This document shows, one piece after another, positions 21,316 to 27,900 of a stretch of DNA of 30,908 bases (positions are counted from its first letter, which is position 1; each line of letters opens with the position of its first letter). The position numbers and the translations under genes are program-made. Below the pieces are notes generated by a model that did not search any database, was not told where the DNA came from, and saw only the letters and a program-made list of their open reading frames with translations. The stretch lies in IMG/VR virus record IMGVR_UViG_3300025093_001141, positions 1-30,908 of that record. The stretch is one strand, 5' to 3'. The DNA comes from a virus.

Positions 21316-22464
21316 ATGTGGATTGATAATGATTTTCCGAAGCTCCTCGGCGCTGAACTCTATAGGCCCCATCCAGCTTACATCATTGAGATGGCAGTTG
21401 AGCCAGTAGTGGTCCACGATTTTAGTAAGCAGCCCGGCCAGACCGTGCAGCTTGATCGTTACCGCTTCTGGGGTAAGCCTGGCACCAAGGAGTCCCGTGA
21501 GCGGACTGCTGATCAAACACTTGGATCTGCCTCCGCACGCAACATCGTGAAGGACAAAGTGCTGGTTACTCTCCGTGAGTACACCGGTCCTGCTGATTCT
21601 CGCGATTCCACGCAGCCTTCTACCTTCAAGGTGGCTCGTGAAACCCTGATTACTGCTCAGCGTTTGCTGCTGGACACCGGAAACCTGAACGTCTTCCACC
21701 AGTCCATCGGTTCGCTGACCCTGCTTGATGACTATCGCCGCTGGCGCGACCGGGTGTTCGCTAACGAACTCCTGAAAGCCGAAGCTTGTGGCAAGGCCGA
21801 CCAAGAGCAAGGTGGTTACTACCTGCCCGGCGGCAAAGAGAAAGGCGCTACTGGCGGCACCCTCGGTGTCACCTACGAAGCTGGTGAATCCGCCAAGTTC
21901 GATGTCAAGACCGATCTGCTGGAAGTCGTTAAGGACATGCGTAAGCGCAACGTCCCGACCTTCGCAGACGGCTACTACCGCTGCATCGTGGATCCGACCG
22001 CGATGATGCATCTCCGCCAGAACAGCGACTTCCGTGAGATCGCCCGTTACCCCGGTACCGGCATGATCAACCCTATGGCCCCTGAAATGCATCCTGATGC
22101 AAACTTCTTCAAGGGTATGGGTCCTGCTTACGGACAAGCTGGCTTTGTGGCTGGTCAACCCGTTATGCCGACTGGCTTCCTCTTCGAGGGTGTCCGTTGG
22201 TTCGAGTCCACCAACCTGCCTGAGACCGAGTACAACTTGGTGATTACTGATGAGAACGCTGCTGCTGCCGATTACGGCGCTGCTCAGCTGATCTTCTTCG
22301 GTCCCCAAGCTGTCGGCGTGGGTATTGGTGGTAACAACGCTCAGATTCTGCTGAACAACAACGATGACTTCTCTCGTTTCATCATCATGATCTGGAGCTT
22401 GTTCGCCGGTTTTGAAACCCTGAATAAGGATTTCATTACGGTTGGTTACTCTTTCGTTTATTGA
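21316..22464 (+). CDS. Major capsid protein (HK97-fold, tentatively P22/N4-gp56-like)
   Basis: 382 residues. The N-terminal region (VHDFSKQPGQTVQLDRYRFWG), the helix set KVARETLITAQRLLLDTGN and RRWRDRVFANELLKAEACG, and the late segment YYRCIVDPTAMMHLRQNSDF with DFREIARYPGTGM are typical of phage coat proteins of the P22-coat/N4-gp56 group; I am sure of the capsid role by position, size and expression signs, less sure of the subfamily. Codons are shifted to C/G-ending forms (CTG, ACC, AAC, GTC) unlike the neighbours, as expected for the most abundant virion protein. A clear Shine-Dalgarno lies 10 nt upstream. It is followed at 17 nt by the decoration-like gene, and the pair ends at a strong terminator. 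An antisense open frame across it is a shadow. Confidence 0.85.
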   Translation: MWIDNDFPKLLGAELYRPHPAYIIEMAVEPVVVHDFSKQPGQTVQLDRYRFWGKPGTKESRERTADQTLGSASARNIVKDKVLVTLREYTGPADSRDSTQPSTFKVARETLITAQRLLLDTGNLNVFHQSIGSLTLLDDYRRWRDRVFANELLKAEACGKADQEQGGYYLPGGKEKGATGGTLGVTYEAGESAKFDVKTDLLEVVKDMRKRNVPTFADGYYRCIVDPTAMMHLRQNSDFREIARYPGTGMINPMAPEMHPDANFFKGMGPAYGQAGFVAGQPVMPTGFLFEGVRWFESTNLPETEYNLVITDENAAAADYGAAQLIFFGPQAVGVGIGGNNAQILLNNNDDFSRFIIMIWSLFAGFETLNKDFITVGYSFVY

Positions 22465-22465
22465 T

Positions 22466-22472
22466 AGGAGGT
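22466..22472 (+). promoter_or_regulatory. Strong ribosome-binding site AGGAGGT
   Basis: AGGAGGT starts two bases after the capsid stop codon and 8 nt before the ATG at 22481. It is a full match to the 16S rRNA tail and among the best in the window, where most genes have weak or no Shine-Dalgarno sequence. Confidence 0.75.
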
Positions 22473-22480
22473 AACTAACA

Positions 22481-23149
22481 ATGGCTACTTTTAGTTTTGA
22501 TGAAGAGACGCGGCGTCCTTGGAATAACAAAATTTTCCCTGGTAACTACGTTGCTCATCTGAATGCATACCGCGACCAAGGTGTGGTCGCTCTCCCCGGT
22601 GCAGTGTTCTTCCGTGGCGTTGGCGCAATCGTGCTCAACCCCGACACTGACGGCAACCTTGTCGATGGCGTCCTGCCTGCCGGTACCTACGACCTGAAGA
22701 TTCTGTCTCCCGACCTGCGTCAGGATGACAAGCCTCGTAAGGATCGTCCGTTCATTGTGCCCGCTGGCGCTGTGGTGTATCGCACCGCTGTCAACGCTCC
22801 TGGCGTGCGTGAAGAAACCGTGGCTGGTACCACAACTCTGGAAGTTGCTGGCATCACCACCCCTGCTGCTGCTCCTGCTACTGCAGAAGCTGATGGCTAC
22901 TTTGCTCCTGTTGGTGAGTTCTCTGCCTTCGTCTCCATCCTCGATGGAACTGGCCTTGCTTCCGACACGCAAATCCAAATCACCACCGACGCTGGTCTGG
23001 TTGCTAGCCAGAAGCCTTCCGCTGGTGCTTGCCGTAAAGCTCCTTCTGCCATTCTGGTTGAAGTGTGCTACTTCCTGCCCGACGCTGCCCCTGATGCAGA
23101 CGACGTGCACATCCCTTACGGTGTTGAAGCTGGTCAATCTGACGGCTGA
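22481..23149 (+). CDS. Head decoration-like protein downstream of the capsid gene
   Basis: 222 residues. Beta-rich composition (QGVVALPGAVFFRGVGAIVLN, GVLPAGTYDLKILSPDL) with Ala/Thr/Pro-rich connecting parts (TTPAAAPATAEADGYFAP) and no membrane segment. The gene shares the C/G-ending codon preference of the capsid gene and has a perfect AGGAGGT site, so it is probably made in amounts comparable to the coat. These facts and its place immediately after the capsid gene point to a decoration or stabilisation protein on the head; no family signature is certain. Alternatives are a minor capsid protein or a tail-tube-like protein. The transcript ends at the stem-loop terminator 16 bases after its stop. 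Confidence 0.65.
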   Translation: MATFSFDEETRRPWNNKIFPGNYVAHLNAYRDQGVVALPGAVFFRGVGAIVLNPDTDGNLVDGVLPAGTYDLKILSPDLRQDDKPRKDRPFIVPAGAVVYRTAVNAPGVREETVAGTTTLEVAGITTPAAAPATAEADGYFAPVGEFSAFVSILDGTGLASDTQIQITTDAGLVASQKPSAGACRKAPSAILVEVCYFLPDAAPDADDVHIPYGVEAGQSDG

Positions 23150-23164
23150 TAACTTCTCAAATAA

Positions 23165-23190
23165 AGGGCCTCTACGGAGGCTCTTTTTTT
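23165..23190 (+). terminator. Rho-independent terminator after the capsid/decoration genes
   Basis: An 8-bp stem AGGGCCTC / GAGGCTCT (one G-T pair) closed by a TACG loop on a C-G pair, the very stable UNCG type, followed by a run of seven Ts. It is the only convincing intrinsic terminator in the window and isolates the highly expressed capsid operon. Confidence 0.9.
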
Positions 23191-23195
23191 GTGCC

Positions 23196-23201
23196 TATAA
23201 T
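23196..23201 (+). promoter_or_regulatory. Consensus -10 box TATAAT right after the terminator
   Basis: TATAAT followed by AA, six bases after the terminator T-run and 23 nt before the ATG at 23225. It restarts transcription for the downstream genes. No -35 is seen because the terminator occupies that position. Confidence 0.65.
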
Positions 23202-23224
23202 AATGTTATGTGTACCCTAAAAAT

Positions 23225-23659
23225 ATGGCCGAGCACAAACTATTTCAAGATGAACGCACCGGTAAACTTGTAGAGTTTATCAGTAAGCACGATAAAGAAT
23301 ATGCAATGGTGAAAGACGCCGCTGGTGTCATCACTTATTTGTCACTAGAGCAGCTTGTGCCTTATGACAAAGACAAAGGACGTATGGCAAAGATTAAAGC
23401 TCCTGAGTTGCATATTCCCGAAGAGGAAGCACCAGCAGCTGTGGTACCTATTGAAGACACTCGTCTTAACCTGAATGCTGCACCGGCAGAGCAGATTGCA
23501 AAACGATTGCCTGGCGTAGGCTTTGCTACTGCTAAAAAGATTGTTGAGTTGCGGATGTCACTTAGTGGTGAGCGTTTTGCAAACCTCAAACAACTTGAGA
23601 ATATCCCTCGGGTGAACTGGGAACAGCTGATTGAAGAAGACCTTATCTTCATTAGTTAA
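23225..23659 (+). CDS. Helix-hairpin-helix (ComEA-like) DNA-binding protein
   Basis: 144 residues from the ATG at 23225, which fits the -10 spacing; a GTG five codons upstream at 23210 is less likely because it leaves almost no leader. Residues 1-60 form a small beta domain (KLFQDERTGKLVEFISKHDKE, GVITYLSLEQLVPYD). Residues ~82-144 match the ComEA-type helix-hairpin-helix repeat: LNLNAAPAEQIAKRLPGVGFATAKKIVELR, then FANLKQLENIPRVNW. This fold binds DNA without sequence preference through the backbone. Placement among virion genes suggests a DNA-contacting head or connector component, or a packaging or genome-end protein, rather than competence. Confidence 0.72.
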   Translation: MAEHKLFQDERTGKLVEFISKHDKEYAMVKDAAGVITYLSLEQLVPYDKDKGRMAKIKAPELHIPEEEAPAAVVPIEDTRLNLNAAPAEQIAKRLPGVGFATAKKIVELRMSLSGERFANLKQLENIPRVNWEQLIEEDLIFIS

Positions 23660-23662
23660 ACT
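23657..23662 (+). promoter_or_regulatory. Weak candidate -10 box TAAACT beside palindrome ACTAGTACTAGT
   Basis: TAAACT overlaps the upstream stop, 26 nt before the ATG at 23689, with one mismatch to TAnAAT. It overlaps a perfect 12-bp palindrome ACTAGTACTAGT (23660-23671), a possible binding site. Confidence 0.25.
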
Positions 23663-23688
23663 AGTACTAGTAATAAAGTAGAGTCACC

Positions 23689-24090
23689 ATGGCTGTTGGT
23701 ATTGAAGATATACTTCTAGCTCGTGCTATGCAAGATCAGCAGCAAAATCCTGATACAGGAACTGGTGCCGCTCTTGGTGCAGGTATTGGAGGAGCTGCTG
23801 GTGTAACTCTTGGTGCGTTGGCTCATCGTCTTACACCGATGACTCAGCAACGAATGATGCCACCTAATGTTGGTGCAAGAATGAAGCCAGGCATGCGTAT
23901 GGCTGGTGGACTTGTTGGTGCAATTCTTGGCGGAGCTCTAGGTGCTGGCGCATCTCAAATGATGCAAAAAGAATCGCCTGCTGCAAGTCTGCTGGCAAAA
24001 CTGCAAGTAGATGGTGAGCTAACAGCACAAGATCAGCAAGCGTTGAAAAATGTTCTTGCTGATACGTACAACAACGTCATTGGTATGTGA
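23689..24090 (+). CDS. Small glycine-zipper protein (133 aa)
   Basis: 133 residues. Residues ~23-46 (GTGAALGAGIGGAAGVTLGALAH split by Gly every third or fourth residue) and ~72-92 (GGLVGAILGGALGAGASQMM) are two glycine-zipper membrane segments joined by a Met/Pro-rich loop. The C-terminal ~40 residues are a soluble helix (LAKLQVDGELTAQDQQALKNV). This two-helix arrangement resembles the Gly-zipper outer-membrane/lipoprotein-like family and phage ejection proteins; a holin is possible but the lysis gene is far away. It is followed after one base by the next gene, so the two are co-translated. Confidence 0.6.
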   Translation: MAVGIEDILLARAMQDQQQNPDTGTGAALGAGIGGAAGVTLGALAHRLTPMTQQRMMPPNVGARMKPGMRMAGGLVGAILGGALGAGASQMMQKESPAASLLAKLQVDGELTAQDQQALKNVLADTYNNVIGM

Positions 24091-24091
24091 T

Positions 24092-24589
24092 ATGGAATTA
24101 GACGAGCATCTAAAATCTAAAGTTCGCTATCACCTGGGCTTCAACAGTGGAGCACAAATCCCTGCTGGTGACCGTGGTCGATTAGAAGAAGCTATGGCTC
24201 TGGTGCCTGATGAGCTTTGGTACAACGAAATTGTTTATCACATTAAACGCTGTGACATTGCTTGGAAAGCGAGTGCCGCCATTCCTGATGATTACTTTGA
24301 GCCTGGTGGTAGCCGCATCCTCAACCCTTCACGTCAGGAACTTATCAGTGGAGACGTGGAGCGCTCCATCAGCACATCAGACCCGCTGAAAGGTGACGAG
24401 TATTTCCGTGAAATCTACCTTAGAGAATGCGACCGTCTGGCTGAAACTCTTTACGTTCCTAACTATCGTCGTCCTGAAGTACGTCGTTACGCCTTCGAAC
24501 GTGCAGGTGCTGAGTTCATCATGGCAGTTCCAGGCCCTGCTGATACCGCTGTTGGCAGTCGTATTGCCCTAAATAATATGTGGCGGTAG
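24092..24589 (+). CDS. Hypothetical protein (165 aa), candidate connector/neck component
   Basis: 165 residues from the ATG at 24092, one base after the preceding TGA; a longer frame beginning at 24050 overlaps the upstream gene and is not supported. The sequence is all-helical with a compact fold (HLKSKVRYHLGFNSGAQIP, DRGRLEEAMALVPDELWYNE, YLRECDRLAETLYVPNYRR). Small all-helical proteins of this size beside capsid genes often serve as head-tail adaptors, so a connector role is a fair guess, not a family match. Its stop is followed by a TAGAAT box for the next gene. Confidence 0.55.
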   Translation: MELDEHLKSKVRYHLGFNSGAQIPAGDRGRLEEAMALVPDELWYNEIVYHIKRCDIAWKASAAIPDDYFEPGGSRILNPSRQELISGDVERSISTSDPLKGDEYFREIYLRECDRLAETLYVPNYRRPEVRRYAFERAGAEFIMAVPGPADTAVGSRIALNNMWR

Positions 24590-24592
24590 TTG

Positions 24593-24598
24593 TAGAAT
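24593..24598 (+). promoter_or_regulatory. Putative -10 box TAGAAT
   Basis: TAGAAT followed by AG, 26 nt before the ATG at 24625. The surrounding TGTAGAATAGTTTT resembles the promoter at 9439 (TTAGAATAGTTTT) over eleven bases. Confidence 0.55.
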
Positions 24599-24624
24599 AG
24601 TTTTAGGTATTGTCGTAAGTAATC

Positions 24625-25071
24625 ATGAGACCTGTACAAGGTGGCACTCAAAAACTTACTATGAACAGCGCTGAACGCGACTACCAGCAAAAGCTGCGTC
24701 AAGCTCAAGCGCAAGGCGATGGTAATCCATTTGTTGCCGGTGTTCAGGAAGTCTTTATTGAAGGTGCTGGTGAAGCAAGTAAAGAAAGTCGTACTCAATA
24801 CGGCAATGTGAATCTGATGCCTCAAGAGGTTATCCAAGGTTCTCTCAGTAACTTTGCACAGAAAGACGCTCCTTCTAATGCACCACAAGAAGATCCGCTG
24901 AATCAGTCAGGGACAATGGACTTAGGTGTATCTGCCACACGTGCTCCTAATAAAGACACTGATTTGATGGCAGTCGATAAGCTTGAAGAACGTCTGCAAA
25001 TGTATGCAAAAGCTGGCAGCAATGCAGGCTTTGGCAATAACAACCGTGCACAAACGATGAGGTTGAACTGA
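24625..25071 (+). CDS. Hypothetical virion-region protein (148 aa)
   Basis: 148 polar residues, unknown family. The N-terminal ~35 residues are helical (NSAERDYQQKLRQAQAQG), the middle is Gly/Ser/Asn rich, and a short helix lies near 115-130 (DLMAVDKLEERLQMYAK). There is no membrane segment. The stop overlaps the next start as TGATG, so it forms a co-translated series with the three following genes, each coupled in turn (25071, 25613, 26080). Membership in this coupled series with structural genes suggests a virion or assembly protein. Confidence 0.5.
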   Translation: MRPVQGGTQKLTMNSAERDYQQKLRQAQAQGDGNPFVAGVQEVFIEGAGEASKESRTQYGNVNLMPQEVIQGSLSNFAQKDAPSNAPQEDPLNQSGTMDLGVSATRAPNKDTDLMAVDKLEERLQMYAKAGSNAGFGNNNRAQTMRLN

Positions 25072-25613
25072 TGGCTAAAAGTAAAGCACAACAAAACGCT
25101 GTAGCTCTTGACCCTCAGCGTCAGATGATTGCCAAGAACATGGCAGTAATGCCTGGTGGTCCTCAGAACAATAATCCGATGAACGTTACTGATAATGCTT
25201 CTCCGCCAATTAATGGCACCAGCATTTATGGTGATTACGCTCAGGCTTATCCTCAGATGGGTACTGGCATTGTTAATCCTGGCATGGTTCCCAACTCAGG
25301 CCTTCAACAAAATATGCCGATGGGTCGTGGAAAGAATGCACAAGCTCCTTACGGAATGCAGCAACAGCCTGATGCCAGTGGCAAGTCTCCGATGCCTGAG
25401 ATGATGGAAGCTAGCCGACTAGGCATGAACATTCAAAAAGGATTGCCGCAAGGACCGATGGGTTATCAGGGTATGCCTGCAATGCAAATACCTGGACAAA
25501 TCCCCGGTGAAATGCCTGGTATGGGCGGACAAATGCTGCCTACTCTAGATAGCATGGTTCCAGGCTCTACGCCTCAGAAAACTGGTCAAAAGAAAAAAGG
25601 AGGTAAAAAATAA
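25071..25613 (+). CDS. Low-complexity Met/Gln/Pro/Gly-rich protein with Lys-rich tail
   Basis: 180 residues, mostly disordered: Pro, Gly, Met, Gln and Asn dominate, with short recurring PxxMxG elements (GYQGMPAMQIPGQIPGEMPGM broken by Pro-Gly turns), and the last nine residues are mostly Lys/Gly. No domain is recognised. The basic tail could bind DNA or membranes. The codons of that Lys/Gly tail also create the AAAGGAGG ribosome-binding site used by the next gene, whose ATG overlaps the stop as TAATG. It may be a flexible spacer, internal head protein or assembly factor. Confidence 0.5.
   Translation: MAKSKAQQNAVALDPQRQMIAKNMAVMPGGPQNNNPMNVTDNASPPINGTSIYGDYAQAYPQMGTGIVNPGMVPNSGLQQNMPMGRGKNAQAPYGMQQQPDASGKSPMPEMMEASRLGMNIQKGLPQGPMGYQGMPAMQIPGQIPGEMPGMGGQMLPTLDSMVPGSTPQKTGQKKKGGKK
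25596..25603 (+). promoter_or_regulatory. Ribosome-binding site AAAGGAGG within coding sequence
   Basis: AAAGGAGG lies 9 nt before the ATG at 25613 and inside the Lys/Gly-coding tail of the upstream gene. It indicates strong initiation of the 155-residue protein. Confidence 0.65.
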
Positions 25614-26080
25614 TGGCCGCAACAAGTACTAATAAACAACCTCTGCTGGTTGACCACGTACTACACTACGTCGTCAATCTCGATACATCCATCAACGATG
25701 GAATGGATATTGTCGGTACTAATACCGCATCATTGATTATTGATGGCACGAATAGTGATGGTGCAATTGTAGAAGACATCTACACCATCTCTCGTGGTAC
25801 GACTGGCTACAAAGTGAACCTGTACATTAGCTCTGCTCGTGACTATCTGCGTCCTAACGAAGCTGTGTTCGTTGGCTCTGTAACTTGCGCCACCACCAAA
25901 GGTGATGTCGTGCGTTGGGAAGAGATGCCTAAAACACTTGTCCCTGCTCCTCAGGTTGGCACTGAGCCTTTCAATCGTGCGTTCTATTTGCCTAAAGGTT
26001 ATGCACTGTGGGCAGCACGTGAGTCAACAGCAAACGTCACTGATGGTCCCCTTCTCGGCTGCCAAGGCGGCTGGTACTAA
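25613..26080 (+). CDS. Putative virion structural protein (155 aa)
   Basis: 155 residues, beta-rich (PLLVDHVLHYVVNLDTSIN, YKVNLYISSARDYLRPNEAVF, GTEPFNRAFYLPKGYALWA). It looks like a compact beta-sandwich, of the kind found in small cyanophage tail or baseplate-associated structural proteins. I recall similar 'PLL.D..L...V.L.T' openings in cyanophage proteins but cannot verify the match. It starts at an ATG overlapping the upstream stop, with a strong AAAGGAGG site, and its own stop overlaps the next start (TAATG). The strong site suggests a higher copy number than its neighbours. Confidence 0.55.
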   Translation: MAATSTNKQPLLVDHVLHYVVNLDTSINDGMDIVGTNTASLIIDGTNSDGAIVEDIYTISRGTTGYKVNLYISSARDYLRPNEAVFVGSVTCATTKGDVVRWEEMPKTLVPAPQVGTEPFNRAFYLPKGYALWAARESTANVTDGPLLGCQGGWY

Positions 26081-27861
26081 TGCCTCGAAAGCAGAACGGC
26101 TTTGGTAACCCCAAGTCGCTCGGCTTCAAGGGCGCAGGACGGGTAGACAAAGGTAAAGGCGTGGGAGCTCCCGGTAGCTACCCACGTAATCGTGGATATG
26201 GCAGCTCTGTAACTCGCACTGTAATTGAGAAGTACAATTTAGATAGCGACTGGACTAAATGGCGTAAAGGTTATGAGTATTACAACCAAGCTGTTTGGTA
26301 TCGCCTGCAAGACTTGGATGAATTTTCTGGAGAATATAAAGACGCACAAATCAAATCCAAACTATATCAAGGTACGCCGTACGAAGTTGATGTAGTCTTT
26401 GATGGTTTTAAGTTTGCTACTAAAGGTGCTGACAGTAATAACCATTATGTAATGAAGCGTACAACCGAAAGCTCACCTGACTTAGGTGTAGTGACTGGTG
26501 TATTTAACGACCCACTTAAGTATCCTGAGTACAAAGCAAATAAGGAAATACGTGTAGCAGGCAATGCTGGTGCTGATGCTCGTCTGCTATTGCAGATGGT
26601 TGGTGAGCGCATCACAGATGGTGAGACTGAAGCTACTCTGAACTACGTCCTTAACAGCAGTGAACACCCTGCTTTATACATAGGTAAGACATATCAAGAA
26701 CCAACAGAAGTCACAGTCAGAATTGATACATCAACCATCCTGCTCAATCAAGAGCTAACAGACCCTCAAGAGCTCGTTGGAAAGATTGTCTGGATTAAAG
26801 ACTTCTTTGTTGAGAAAGACATTGACCAGTTTACTGAGTTTGAGTTTATAGATGCGCCTAACTATTTCGGTGTACGAAGTGTAGACAAAGCGAGTAACGT
26901 AGAGCTAGAGGTACTTGACCCTAGCCAAGAGGTACTGCCGCCGTCTCTGTACGACATATCTACATTACCGTCAGTATTTACAACTGATAGTGCGACGTAC
27001 ACAGTTAGTGGATTACATATATTTCAGAAAGAGCTGTATCAAAGATACTTTGGCAAACAGTATCTAACCGGTGATGTCGTTGCTGGTGAAGTTAGTAGTG
27101 CGTCATATAGTATCTTTCCATTTACAATCCTTGGTGTAAAAGCTGGTGATGGTTTCTTAGAACTCACTTCAGTACCGTTTACATCAGAACTTAAGATGTA
27201 CTCACCCGCTGATGGGAATGCTGTGCTGGTGTTTACTGACTACAGCTTTACTAAGCTCAGCATTGATGAGTATGACGGTAACTACTATCACAACCTAGGA
27301 GCGCCTGGAAGCTCGCCTTGGATGCTCCTTGATACAGATGTAGACCCTTGGATGGATGAAGTGTTTACAACAGGTAATAGCCTTCGTCCAGCCACTGTAT
27401 ATACCTGTAGTTGCCCTAATCATTCGCACGCCATCCTTCGTGCTCCACAGTCAACACAAGATGATGGCACACGCAAAGTCAACAGACAGCGTCGTTATCC
27501 ACTGCCTACTGTCTTAGGTAAGTCTGACTTTGAATCAATTGGTACTAACCAAGCTGCTGGCTTGATGGAGAGTTGGGAAAGCAGAGAGCATCGTATGGGC
27601 TTCAAGATGTGTAAGCATAGTATCGCTGCGATGTTTATTGACAAAATAAAAGTCAAAGAACCTAACAGCTACCCAACATCTGAAGCAAGGCAAGACTTTG
27701 AGGAGAAGCTACGCAAAGAAATAGAAGAAGTGGCAGAAGAGTTTGCTTATTCATACAAACGTGGTGGTATTACAACGCTGGAAGTTATCTTTGCTCTTGC
27801 TCAAGGTCTAAACCTAGATGAAGTTGAGACCGCATATGTGATGCTAAATAGCAACTTCTAG
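26080..27861 (+). CDS. Large virion protein with SWIM-type CxC...CxH motif
   Basis: 593 residues. The N-terminal ~45 residues are basic and Gly-rich. The bulk is a beta-rich structural region with many aromatic residues (YEVDVVFDGFKFATKG, ELVGKIVWIKDFFVEKD). Near the C terminus lies Cys443-Ser-Cys445 (YTCSCPNHSH) and, after 65 residues, Cys511-Lys-His513 (FKMCKHSIAAMF), the CxC...CxH layout of SWIM zinc-binding domains, with an unusually long insert containing RRYPLPTVLG. The last ~60 residues are a charged helix. SWIM domains bind zinc and mediate DNA or protein contact. Its position before the fibre genes suggests a tail, baseplate or adsorption component. It starts coupled to the preceding gene and ends before a new promoter box. 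Confidence 0.65.
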   Translation: MPRKQNGFGNPKSLGFKGAGRVDKGKGVGAPGSYPRNRGYGSSVTRTVIEKYNLDSDWTKWRKGYEYYNQAVWYRLQDLDEFSGEYKDAQIKSKLYQGTPYEVDVVFDGFKFATKGADSNNHYVMKRTTESSPDLGVVTGVFNDPLKYPEYKANKEIRVAGNAGADARLLLQMVGERITDGETEATLNYVLNSSEHPALYIGKTYQEPTEVTVRIDTSTILLNQELTDPQELVGKIVWIKDFFVEKDIDQFTEFEFIDAPNYFGVRSVDKASNVELEVLDPSQEVLPPSLYDISTLPSVFTTDSATYTVSGLHIFQKELYQRYFGKQYLTGDVVAGEVSSASYSIFPFTILGVKAGDGFLELTSVPFTSELKMYSPADGNAVLVFTDYSFTKLSIDEYDGNYYHNLGAPGSSPWMLLDTDVDPWMDEVFTTGNSLRPATVYTCSCPNHSHAILRAPQSTQDDGTRKVNRQRRYPLPTVLGKSDFESIGTNQAAGLMESWESREHRMGFKMCKHSIAAMFIDKIKVKEPNSYPTSEARQDFEEKLRKEIEEVAEEFAYSYKRGGITTLEVIFALAQGLNLDEVETAYVMLNSNF

Positions 27862-27867
27862 TAAAGA

Positions 27868-27873
27868 TACAAT
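27868..27873 (+). promoter_or_regulatory. Putative -10 box TACAAT before the fibre genes
   Basis: TACAAT followed by AG, 27 nt before the GTG at 27901. The bases after it read AGGAGAAG, which could act as a distant Shine-Dalgarno element. Confidence 0.55.
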
Positions 27874-27900
27874 AGGAGAAGTAGTAAGAGAGTACGCGGC

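Noticed and set aside
21298-22530. A 410-codon open frame antisense to the capsid gene
   Set aside because: It is explained by the C/G-ending codon preference of the capsid gene, which removes antisense stops. It has no promoter box, no ribosome-binding site and no recognisable domain. The same applies to 22475-23137 on the minus strand.
24050-24091. Longer start for the gene at 24092
   Set aside because: The extension lies in the preceding coding sequence, is hydrophobic junk-like, and the ATG one base after the preceding stop is a normal coupled start.
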